Source of the DNA: JAWPNA01 sp045402695
Lineage (GTDB): Bacteria > Acidobacteriota > Polarisedimenticolia > JACPZX01 > DASXTC01
NCBI GenBank assembly: GCA_045402695.1
Contig: JAWPNA010000094.1
Location: 1-43,242, forward strand
Length of the DNA stretch: 43,242 bases
Reading direction: 5' to 3'
Below, in pieces: positions 17,900-25,126 of the stretch. The translations under genes were made by a program, and so were the position numbers. The notes under the pieces were generated by a model that saw only the letters and a program-made list of their open reading frames with translations, did not search any database and had not been told where the DNA came from. Numbering within the stretch: position 1 is the stretch's first letter; each line of letters begins with the position of its first letter.

Positions 17900-19182
17900 T
17901 TGCGATCGTCTCCGGGCGCCTCGGCCTCAACTCGATCGTCGGGCGCCGCCATCCGCCCCAGGGCGTTGGCCCAGAGCCGGCTCGCGCGGAACGTGAGGGC
18001 AACATAACCATCGTCGTACTGCGCGTCCAGTACCTGGGAGTTCGTGTAGACGCGGGAGATCGACTCGGCGTCATCGGAGCGCAGTCGGATCCGCCGCTCC
18101 ACTTCCTCCCCTTCCGCCAGTTCCAGCAGTCGGGCCGAAAGAGCGTCCAATCCCAGGCCCTTCGCCGCCGCTGTGAAGACCGCGCCGGGATGTATGCGCC
18201 GGGCCCTCTCGAGTATCCCGGGCTGTTCCACGCGGTCGATTTTGTTGAAGATCAGGAGGGTGGGCTTGATGTCCATCTCGATCTCGGCCAGTGCCTGCTC
18301 CGTGACGACCATCTGTTCCTCGTACATCGGGTGGCTCACGTCCACGACGTGGAGCAGCAGGTCGGCGTCACCCGCCTCCTCCAGAGTCCCGCGGAAGGAG
18401 GCCACGAGATGATGGGGCAGTTTGCGGATGAAACCGACGGTGTCGATCAGCAGCAGCGGTTTGCCGGACTTCAGCTCCAGCCTTCTGACGAGCGGATCGA
18501 GCGTGGCGAACAGGCGATCCTCCACGAAGGCGTCCGCCTGCGTGAGCGCGTTGAGCAGCGTGCTCTTGCCCGAGTTGGTGTATCCGATGAGAGCCCCCTT
18601 CAGGACGCCCCGCCTCCCGCTCCGCCGGAGCCGCCGGCCGCGGACAATCCTGTCGAGATCAGCCTGAAGGTGGGTAATCCTCCGGCGGATCAGCCGGCGA
18701 TCGATCTCGATCTGTGTCTCTCCGATTCCACGGACTCCGATGCCGCCCACCTGCCGGGACAGATGAGTCCAACGTCGGGTAAGCCTCGGAAGCAGGTAGC
18801 GGAGCTGGGCCAGCTCCACCTGAGTGCGCGCCTCGCGGCTGCGCGCTCTCCTGCCGAAAATATCGAGGATGAGGGCGGAGCGATCGATGACTTTGGCCTC
18901 GATCGCCTTCTCCAGGTTGCGCGCCTGCGCCGGGGAGAGATCTTCGTCGAAGATCACGAGGTCGGCGTGGTGGCCGCGGGCGTGGGCGGCGATTTCCTCG
19001 GCCTTGCCTCGCCCGACGAAGTAGGCCGCATCAAGCCGTTCCCGCTCCTGCACGAGTCGGTCCACCACCAAGCCGCCGGCGGTCTGGGTGAGCCGCTCCA
19101 GCTCGTCGAGATGCTCGTCGGCCTCCTCGCGCCGCATCTTCGGCAGGACGACTCCTACGAGGATCGCCCGCTCCTTCGGCAC
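17896..19182 (-). CDS. hflX: Ribosome-associated GTPase HflX
   Basis: With the GTG start at 19182, 4 bases after the tlpA-like stop, the protein has 428 residues, close to E. coli HflX (426). The N-terminal HflX domain contains YFVGRGKAEEI and VIFDEDLSPAQARNLE. A coiled linker follows (GGIGVRGIGETQIEIDRRLI), then the G domain with GYTNSGKSTLLNAL, DTVGFIRKLP and NKIDRVE. HflX splits stalled or hibernating 70S ribosomes, often after heat stress. In-frame ATGs further upstream (such as 19224) lie inside the preceding gene and are less likely. It overlaps ddl by 4 bp. Confidence 0.95.
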   Translation of the reverse strand: MPKERAILVGVVLPKMRREEADEHLDELERLTQTAGGLVVDRLVQERERLDAAYFVGRGKAEEIAAHARGHHADLVIFDEDLSPAQARNLEKAIEAKVIDRSALILDIFGRRARSREARTQVELAQLRYLLPRLTRRWTHLSRQVGGIGVRGIGETQIEIDRRLIRRRITHLQADLDRIVRGRRLRRSGRRGVLKGALIGYTNSGKSTLLNALTQADAFVEDRLFATLDPLVRRLELKSGKPLLLIDTVGFIRKLPHHLVASFRGTLEEAGDADLLLHVVDVSHPMYEEQMVVTEQALAEIEMDIKPTLLIFNKIDRVEQPGILERARRIHPGAVFTAAAKGLGLDALSARLLELAEGEEVERRIRLRSDDAESISRVYTNSQVLDAQYDDGYVALTFRASRLWANALGRMAAPDDRVEAEAPGDDRK

Positions 19183-19186
19183 CTGG

Positions 19187-19744
19187 CTACTTCGACCCAC
19201 TGTCCTCGCCCGGAGCGATGGCATCCTTGATGCGCCGATTGATGTCCGACGGCAGGCTGGGGCCGAGCCAACGGACGATCCCCTTGGCGTCAATCAGCGC
19301 GGAGGTGGGCAGCGCCGTCACATCGAACATCCTCTCCACCTTCCCGCCTTCATCGAACAGGGCCTGGTAAGACATTCCGTGCTTGCCCGCAGCTTCCTTG
19401 ATCCCGGCCAAGGTACCGCCGCCCATCCCGACCCCCAGCCCGACGACGCTCAGACCCCTCGGGCCGTAAAATCGGTGAAGCTCGTTGAGGACCGGGATCT
19501 CCTCGATGCATGGCCGGCACCAAGGTGCCCAGAAAACGAGCAGCATGGCGCCCCCCACGCCGCCCGCCCCACCTGCTCGATGAGAATTTGGCGTCACGAT
19601 CTCACGCAGGTCCACCGTTCGGCCTTCGAGGTCGACCACGGTCATCGGAGCGCTTGCGGGGACGGGGTCTCCAGTCTTGAGGGCCGGGCCCGCGACGAGA
19701 TCAGACATCAGGATCGCCGCCAGCGCGACGGCGGCCCGTTTCAA
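19187..19744 (-). CDS. TlpA-like thioredoxin-fold protein, exported
   Basis: Starting at a TTG that overlaps the trxA stop (TTGA at 19744-19741), the protein has 185 residues. A short signal-like segment (KRAAVALAAILMSDLVAG) is followed by a TlpA/ResA fold: DLEGRTVDLREI, then LLVFWAPWCRPCIEEIP with the CxxC pair CRPC, then VVGLGVGMGG and VTALPTSALIDAKG with the cis-Pro. It should act as a disulfide reductase outside the cytoplasm, for example in cytochrome c maturation. Pairing with cytoplasmic trxA in one operon is sensible. A longer reading frame upstream is a shadow of trxA. Confidence 0.88.
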   Translation of the reverse strand: MKRAAVALAAILMSDLVAGPALKTGDPVPASAPMTVVDLEGRTVDLREIVTPNSHRAGGAGGVGGAMLLVFWAPWCRPCIEEIPVLNELHRFYGPRGLSVVGLGVGMGGGTLAGIKEAAGKHGMSYQALFDEGGKVERMFDVTALPTSALIDAKGIVRWLGPSLPSDINRRIKDAIAPGEDSGSK

Positions 19745-20079
19745 GCAATCACCTTCTGGATGGCCTGTTCGAGAGTCTGGCGCGACACCGCGCCGATGAT
19801 CTGGTCGGACGGGCGGCCTCCCTTGAAGAAGATGAGCGTGGGCACCGACATCACGCCGAACTGGGCAGCGGTGGCCGGGCTCACTTCCACGTCGATGTGG
19901 CCGACCTTGAGCCTGCCTTGGTACTCCCGGGCCAGATCGGCCACCACCGGGGCCAGCTTCTTGCAGGGCCCGCACCACTCGGCGGAGAAATCCACCAAGA
20001 CCGGGGTCGCGGAATGGACGACCTCCGAGTCGAAGGTGGCATCATTGATTTCCTTGACGGTGCTGTCCATGGGTACCAT
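19741..20079 (-). CDS. trxA: Thioredoxin
   Basis: This protein has 112 residues from ATG 20079, which has AGGGG about 6 bases upstream; an ATG at 20070 would give 109. It has the active site DFSAEWCGPCKKLAPV, the cis-proline loop GVMSVPTLIFFKGG, and a thioredoxin-length fold throughout. It is the general cytoplasmic dithiol reductant for ribonucleotide reductase, peroxiredoxins and similar partners. It is the first gene of the operon and lies about 60 bases downstream of a good promoter. In-frame codons before 20079 are leader. Confidence 0.96.
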   Translation of the reverse strand: MVPMDSTVKEINDATFDSEVVHSATPVLVDFSAEWCGPCKKLAPVVADLAREYQGRLKVGHIDVEVSPATAAQFGVMSVPTLIFFKGGRPSDQIIGAVSRQTLEQAIQKVIA

Positions 20080-20146
20080 CCAGGGCCCCTGGCAGGAATG
20101 CCGCGCCAGCCTCTCCCCTCTCGTTCGGCTCTTGAGTGACGCTGTT

Positions 20147-20175
20147 ATTATGGCGCGGGCCGGGCGGACTGGCAA
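20147..20175 (-). promoter_or_regulatory. Sigma-70-type promoter for the trxA operon
   Basis: On the minus strand TTGCCA (20175-20170), a 17 bp spacer and CATAAT (20152-20147) each match consensus at five of six positions. The transcript would start near 20140, about 60 bases before trxA, and could cover trxA, the tlpA-like gene, hflX, ddl and the HNH gene. Confidence 0.6.
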
Positions 20176-20228
20176 GACGGCCTCCCGTTGGAACGCCTTG
20201 TCCCGCATCAATCACGAGATGCCGGGGG

Positions 20229-20981
20229 CTAGACGACCCAGCCCGCTATCTTCAGCGCGGCGAGGCTGATCGCGGCCAGGGCGGAGGCCGCGAGGACGGC
20301 CAGGTCCCCCTTCCGCATCCTCCTCTGCAGCACCGAGGTCCGGCGAGGCAGCATCCCCAACCCTCGTGATTCCAGCGCCGCGGCCAGCCCATCGGCAGCC
20401 CTGATGCTGGACAGCACGAGGGGAACCAGGAGAGGCAGGTACCCCCTCAGCCGCGCCCACGGCCTGCCCTGTCTGACGTCAAGGCCGCGGCAAGCCTGCG
20501 CCTCGACGATCGTGCCAGCAGACGCGGCGAACAGGGGTAACAGCCGGAACGCAAGCGTCAGGGAAAAGCATGCCATGAACGGAAGCCCGAGCCGGTGCAG
20601 GGCTGAAGCGAGCTCCTCCACCTTCGTCGAGGCCAGCAGCAGTAGCCCCATCGTGAGCATGATGACCAGGCGAAGGCCCAGCCAGGCGCCGGACCCGAGT
20701 TGCCGCAGCGCGGCGCGTCCGCCGTCCGGGAGCGAGGCCGCGGCCCAGAGCAACGCGCACATCAGGAAAAGCAAAGCCATGAACCGGCTGAAGCGCGCCA
20801 CGATGTGAAGCAATCCGCTCGCCGCCGCCAGGACGAACACCAGGAGGCCCATCAGGATCAGACCGGCGGGGCGAGAGAGCAGGAGCGCCACCGCGAACCA
20901 TGAGACCGCGGTCAGGAGCTTCGCCGCAGGGTCGGCCCGATGCAAGATCGAGGAATCCGGCTCGTAGAGTCCCGCGGGCAC
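20229..20981 (-). CDS. ecfT: ECF transporter T component (EcfT)
   Basis: This 250-residue membrane protein has about five helices and the two cytoplasmic coupling motifs of EcfT, AQACRGLD (first Ala-Arg-Gly motif) and ALESRGLG (second), which dock onto the ATPases. It links the energising ATPases to a vitamin- or metal-binding S component. The GTG start at 20981 comes 1 base after the fused ATPase stop. No S component is in the operon, as expected for group II ECF systems that share one module among several S proteins, so the substrate cannot be told. It could also be called CbiQ-like. Confidence 0.9.
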   Translation of the reverse strand: MPAGLYEPDSSILHRADPAAKLLTAVSWFAVALLLSRPAGLILMGLLVFVLAAASGLLHIVARFSRFMALLFLMCALLWAAASLPDGGRAALRQLGSGAWLGLRLVIMLTMGLLLLASTKVEELASALHRLGLPFMACFSLTLAFRLLPLFAASAGTIVEAQACRGLDVRQGRPWARLRGYLPLLVPLVLSSIRAADGLAAALESRGLGMLPRRTSVLQRRMRKGDLAVLAASALAAISLAALKIAGWVV

Positions 20982-20982
20982 G

Positions 20983-22752
20983 TCAGGTCCTCCAGGGGCA
21001 AGGCGGAGGCTTCAGCGCCGAACTCCATTCCCGCAGGGTGAGCAGATGGACACCGCGCAAGCGGGCCAGGCGCGCGAGATCCGGCATTCTCAGTCCAGCC
21101 CGGGCCAGCAACCCATCGTCGGTCAACACCTCGCCGGGCGCGGCGTCGGCTTCGATCCGCCCGTCGATCATCACGAGCACGCGGTCCACCGGGTCGTGAA
21201 CGAGCCACAGCGCATGCGTGATGATGAGAATCGTGTGCCCGCGCCGGTTGAGGCCCTCCAGCAGAGACATGACCGCCGTCTGCTGGCTCAGGTCGAGGCC
21301 GGTGGTCGGCTCGTCCATGATGATCGTGGCCGGCTCGCAGGCCAGCACGGAGGCCAGAGCAAGCCGCTGGCGCTCTCCCTTGGTCATGCTGAACGGGTCC
21401 GAGGCTTCCGACCCGGTCAGCCCGACCACGTCCAGCGCCAACGCAACGCGGCGATCAACCTCGGAGGGGGCCAGGCCGAGGTTGTGGGGTCCGAAGGCGA
21501 CCTCCTCCGCCACCGTGGCGGCGAAGATCTGGTGGTCGGGGTTCTGGAAGACGAATCCGATCTCCCGCACGCGCTCGCGGGCGGGGATCGTGCCGACATC
21601 CCGTCCTCTCAATAGCACGCGTCCGGTCGTGGGAAGCTGGAGGCCGGCCAGGTGTCGGGCCAGTGTCGTCTTGCCCGATCCGTTCGAGCCGATCAGCGCG
21701 AGCATCTCTCCCTCCCTGATGATCAGGTCCACGCCGTCGAGCGCGCGCCGGCCGCCGCCGGATGAAGGATGGATGAAAGTCAGGCTCTCGCACCTCAGGA
21801 CCTCCCGGCCGCGGGCGGAGGCGCGATGCGGCGCCTGAGATCTGGTGGGATCGAGATCCCATCCCCCCTCGGAGAGGGCGCCGTGCAGCGATTCTGCATC
21901 GAGGGACGTGAGGCCACGCCGTGGCAGCACCATGCGCTCCTCACCGGGCCCAGCGCGGGCCGCGCGCTGCAGCTCCGCCGCCAGCGCCGCGAGGGGAGGC
22001 GGCCTGACTCCCGCGGCTTCCAGCTCGGACGCCAGGGCCACCATCGTCGAGTCCGAGCCTCCTTCCCAGCACCGGGCGATCCTCCCCTCCATCATCAGAC
22101 TGCCTCCTTCGAACATCGGCAGCCCCTCGAGGTCATGCTCCACCAGCAGCACAGCCCGGTCTGGAGAAGAGTCCCGCTGTTGACGGATGAGGCGATAGAT
22201 CTCCTCGCGCCCGCCGCTATCGAGGTCGCTCGCTGGCTCGTCGAGGACCAGCACCGGTGTCTCGAGAGCGAGGACCGACGCGATCACCAGACGCTGCTTC
22301 TCACCGCCCGACAGCGTCGAAGGATCGCGATCCTCGAATCCGGCGAGGCCCACGAGGGAGAGGAGCTCCGACGCCCGAGCGCGGATCAGTTCCGGAGGCA
22401 GGCATCTGTTCTCCATCGAGAAGGCCAGCTCGAGAAGACACGTTGTGGAGAAGAGCTGCACCTCGAAGTCCTGAAAGACGACGCCGACGCGCCGTGCCAT
22501 GTCGGGGACGCGAAGCGTCGAGGTGTCCTCTCCTCCCGCTTTCACGACGCCGCTGAGATCGCCGGGATGGAAGAACGGAATGCTCCTGTTGAGGCAGCGC
22601 ACCAGCGTGGTCTTGCCCGCCCCCGTGGGGCCGACCAGCAGTCCCCACCGGCCCGATTCCAGGTCGAGCGCCACGTCCCGCAGCGCCGCGCGGGAAGCGC
22701 GCCGGTAGGTGAAGGAAAGTCCTCGGACTTCGAGCGCGCTGCCGCCGCTCAC
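20983..22752 (-). CDS. ECF transporter ATPase, two ABC domains fused (EcfA-EcfA')
   Basis: This 589-residue protein carries two complete ABC ATPase domains in one chain; most ECF modules use two separate genes. The first half has Walker A GPTGAGKTTL, signature LSGGEKQRLV and Walker B VLVLDEPASDLD. The second has Walker A GSNGSGKTTL, Walker B IIMDEPTTGLD and a degenerate signature (SMTKGERQRLAL in place of LSGG). The GTG start at 22752 overlaps the asparaginase stop (GTGA); upstream in-frame codons are asparaginase shadow. It should power uptake together with EcfT. The degenerate second signature predicts one catalytically weaker site. Confidence 0.92.
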   Translation of the reverse strand: MSGGSALEVRGLSFTYRRASRAALRDVALDLESGRWGLLVGPTGAGKTTLVRCLNRSIPFFHPGDLSGVVKAGGEDTSTLRVPDMARRVGVVFQDFEVQLFSTTCLLELAFSMENRCLPPELIRARASELLSLVGLAGFEDRDPSTLSGGEKQRLVIASVLALETPVLVLDEPASDLDSGGREEIYRLIRQQRDSSPDRAVLLVEHDLEGLPMFEGGSLMMEGRIARCWEGGSDSTMVALASELEAAGVRPPPLAALAAELQRAARAGPGEERMVLPRRGLTSLDAESLHGALSEGGWDLDPTRSQAPHRASARGREVLRCESLTFIHPSSGGGRRALDGVDLIIREGEMLALIGSNGSGKTTLARHLAGLQLPTTGRVLLRGRDVGTIPARERVREIGFVFQNPDHQIFAATVAEEVAFGPHNLGLAPSEVDRRVALALDVVGLTGSEASDPFSMTKGERQRLALASVLACEPATIIMDEPTTGLDLSQQTAVMSLLEGLNRRGHTILIITHALWLVHDPVDRVLVMIDGRIEADAAPGEVLTDDGLLARAGLRMPDLARLARLRGVHLLTLREWSSALKPPPCPWRT

Positions 22753-23795
22753 GCGCCCTGCAGTGTGAAGAAGGCACGCACCGCGCCCACCACACGACCG
22801 CCGTTGTTGCGGACGACCAGTGTCTGGATCTCGCCGAGGTGCGCCAGATCCTCCTCGGCCAACTGGCCGAGCATGCGGAGGATCCCGGTGATCAGGGCGA
22901 CCCGCGCACGGCCGTTGTCGCCGTCGGCCACCTTGGCCGCGACGCCGAAGCCAATCCCGTCTCGCACGAATCCGGCGCACTGCACCCCCTCCGCTCCTCG
23001 CTTGGAGATCAGGCTGCCTCGCGGCAACGCGGTCAGGTCCGTGTCGAGCATCCCATGACCCGCCACCATCTCGGGATGCGCGCGCATGGCCTCGACGACA
23101 CGGCGCGCAGCATCACGGTGCCGGGCTTGTCCGCTCTCGGGCGCCATCAACCGCGCGAAGCCTCTTGCCGCCTCGGAGAGCGTGACGCCGAGTGTCGGGG
23201 CGCCGCATCCATCCATGGCCACGACGATCCGATCGTGCATGCAGCCCGTGAGATCTGCCATCACCGCCAGGATGCGTTGTTGCACCGGGTGCGCGGGATC
23301 AAGATAGGTCGAAACGTCCTGCCCGCCGGCCACGGCCGCCGCCAGCATCCCCGCGTGCTTTCCGGAGCAGTTGTGCTCCAGGGGCGTGAAGGGCTTTCCG
23401 CTCCGGCGATACTCGTCCGCCACGGCGCGGCTGAAAGGAACATGGGTCCCGCACTTCAGAGCCGAGAGGCCGAGCCCGATCTTCTCGAGGATTTCGGCGA
23501 CTGTCTCCAGGTGGATGGCCTCGCTGCTGTGGGAGCCTGCCATCACCGCCAGCTCCCGTGCGCTGAAGGCGAATCGTCCGGCGGCACCGCTCTCAATGAC
23601 CGCCATCGTCTGGAACGGCTTGGCCGAGGAACGAATGAAGATGGGATGGTCGATGCCGCCCAGACGGGCGATGATTCTCCCCGAAGAGTCCGCCACGGCG
23701 ACGGCGGCCGAGTGGACCGACTCCACCAGTGGGCCGCGCGTCACCTCCACGGCTGGAACGTACTGTCCGTGAGGAGCTTCTGAGGGGGGGTTCAC
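22749..23795 (-). CDS. L-asparaginase, Rhizobium etli-type (asparaginase II family)
   Basis: This 348-residue protein of the PF06089 family is unrelated to the usual E. coli enzymes. The family landmarks are present: IRSSAKPFQ (Ser-x-x-Lys pair), MAGSHSSE, the Cys/Lys metal site EHNCSGKHAGML, and VAMDGCGAPTLG. In the R. etli enzyme these correspond to the catalytic Ser-Lys tandem and a zinc-binding Cys-Lys-Cys set, as I recall. It releases ammonia from asparagine in the cytoplasm; there is no signal peptide. It overlaps the ECF ATPase gene by 4 bp, so asparagine or amino-acid catabolism may be co-regulated with vitamin or metal uptake. The start is GTG with weak signals. Confidence 0.9.
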   Translation of the reverse strand: MNPPSEAPHGQYVPAVEVTRGPLVESVHSAAVAVADSSGRIIARLGGIDHPIFIRSSAKPFQTMAVIESGAAGRFAFSARELAVMAGSHSSEAIHLETVAEILEKIGLGLSALKCGTHVPFSRAVADEYRRSGKPFTPLEHNCSGKHAGMLAAAVAGGQDVSTYLDPAHPVQQRILAVMADLTGCMHDRIVVAMDGCGAPTLGVTLSEAARGFARLMAPESGQARHRDAARRVVEAMRAHPEMVAGHGMLDTDLTALPRGSLISKRGAEGVQCAGFVRDGIGFGVAAKVADGDNGRARVALITGILRMLGQLAEEDLAHLGEIQTLVVRNNGGRVVGAVRAFFTLQGA

Positions 23796-23843
23796 GGCGC
23801 TGGATGTTACCGTCGGTCGCCAGCGCCTGTCAAAGTGCTTTCC

Positions 23844-23872
23844 TTGACACCCCCGGGTGGCGGATCTAACAT
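23844..23872 (+). promoter_or_regulatory. Sigma-70-type promoter for the larC-metG operon
   Basis: TTGACA (23844-23849), a 17 bp spacer and TAACAT (23867-23872) give a perfect -35 and a fair -10. The transcript would start near 23880, leaving a leader of about 55 bases before the GTG at 23936, which has GGAG at 23927-23930. Confidence 0.55.
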
Positions 23873-23935
23873 CGCCGTTTCTTAAGTTATTGATAGATTG
23901 GCAGATGCCGTTCTCCTCGCGGCGGCGGAGCGCCA

Positions 23936-25126
23936 GTGAAGATCCTCTATCTCGATTGCGCCAGCGGAGTCAGCGGCGACATGCTCCTCGGCGCTCTCCT
24001 GGATCTCGGGCTTGATCTCAAATGGCTGCGCTCACGGCTGGCACTCCTGCCGCTGAAGGGGTACGCGCTGGCGGCCCACGATGTGCAGCGCAGTCATTTC
24101 GGCGCGCGCAAAGTGGACGTCACGGTCACCTCACGGCAGCCGCACCGCGGATTGAAAGAGATCCGCGCCATCATTGGGACGAGCGGGTTGGAGCCTCCCA
24201 TCAAGCGGGAGGCGATGAGGATCTTTCGGCGCATCATCGAGGCCGAGGCGCGCATCCACCGCACCAGTGAGCAGAAGGTCCATCTGCACGAGGTGGGCGC
24301 CGTCGATGCGATCGTTGACATCGTCGGGACGGTCGCCGGGGTCCATGAGCTGATCGGCCCTTCGGGCGCGGGCCGACTCTTCTGCTCGCCGCTCAACGTG
24401 GGCAGCGGCACTGTCAGGATGCAGCACGGCCTCCTGCCGGTACCGGCGCCCGCCACCGCCGCCCTGCTGAAGGGGGTCCCGATCTACGCGGCGGGCCCTG
24501 CCGGCGAGATGGCCACCCCGACGGGCGCCGCCATCGTCTCCACCCTTGCGACGTCGTTCGGGCCCCCGCCGCCGATGATCATCGATCGAATAGGGTACGG
24601 AGCCGGCAGCCGCGAGTACAGTGGACATCCCAACGTCTTGCGGGCGATGCTGGGGACCGAGCCGCCCGAGATCGCGGCCGGCGCCGGCGAGGTCATGGTG
24701 GTCGAATGCACGATCGACGACATGAACCCTCAGGGCTACGGCTACGTCATGGAGCGGCTGTTCGACACGGGAGCGCACGAGGTCTACTACGCGCCGGTGC
24801 ACATGAAGAAGAACCGGCCCGGTGTGCTGGTGACCGTGATCTGCCCGGCGGGGCTCATGAGCGACGTGACTCGTGTGATCTTCGAGGAGACCACCACCAT
24901 CGGCCTGCGTTACAGATTCTGCGGCCGCGTCGAGCTGGCCCGCAACACCGTCATCGTGGCCACCAGGTTCGGCAAGGTGCGGGTGAAGGTTTCCTCCTTG
25001 CACGGCCGCGTGACTCAGGCGCAGCCGGAGTACGAGGACTGCCGCCGGCTGGCCGTCCGAGCAAAAGTGCCCCTCAAGGAGGTCCAGGCCGCGGCCTCGA
25101 CCGCCTACGGGAGCCACGCGAGATGA
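23936..25126 (+). CDS. larC: LarC-like nickel-pincer cofactor protein (DUF111)
   Basis: This 396-residue protein starts MKILYLDCASGVSGDMLLG, the DUF111/LarC hallmark. It continues with EKVHLHEVGAVDAIVDIVG-like motifs (LHEVGAVDAI), SPLNVGSGTV, PTGAAIV and the C-terminal VECTIDDMNPQ and MKKNRPGVLV blocks. LarC is a CTP-dependent nickel inserter that completes the pincer cofactor of lactate racemase-type enzymes. In Lactobacillus it is made from two overlapping frames by a programmed frameshift; here the two halves are one continuous frame. larB, larE and larA are not in the window. It starts at GTG 23936, and its stop overlaps the metG start (ATGA). Confidence 0.93.
   Translation: MKILYLDCASGVSGDMLLGALLDLGLDLKWLRSRLALLPLKGYALAAHDVQRSHFGARKVDVTVTSRQPHRGLKEIRAIIGTSGLEPPIKREAMRIFRRIIEAEARIHRTSEQKVHLHEVGAVDAIVDIVGTVAGVHELIGPSGAGRLFCSPLNVGSGTVRMQHGLLPVPAPATAALLKGVPIYAAGPAGEMATPTGAAIVSTLATSFGPPPPMIIDRIGYGAGSREYSGHPNVLRAMLGTEPPEIAAGAGEVMVVECTIDDMNPQGYGYVMERLFDTGAHEVYYAPVHMKKNRPGVLVTVICPAGLMSDVTRVIFEETTTIGLRYRFCGRVELARNTVIVATRFGKVRVKVSSLHGRVTQAQPEYEDCRRLAVRAKVPLKEVQAAASTAYGSHAR

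Noticed and set aside
17827..19230. 467-residue plus-strand frame opposite hflX
   Set aside because: Antisense shadow of a complete, canonical HflX.
21769..23058. 429-residue plus-strand frame opposite the ECF ATPase and asparaginase
   Set aside because: It spans two genuine genes on the other strand and has no recognisable domain.
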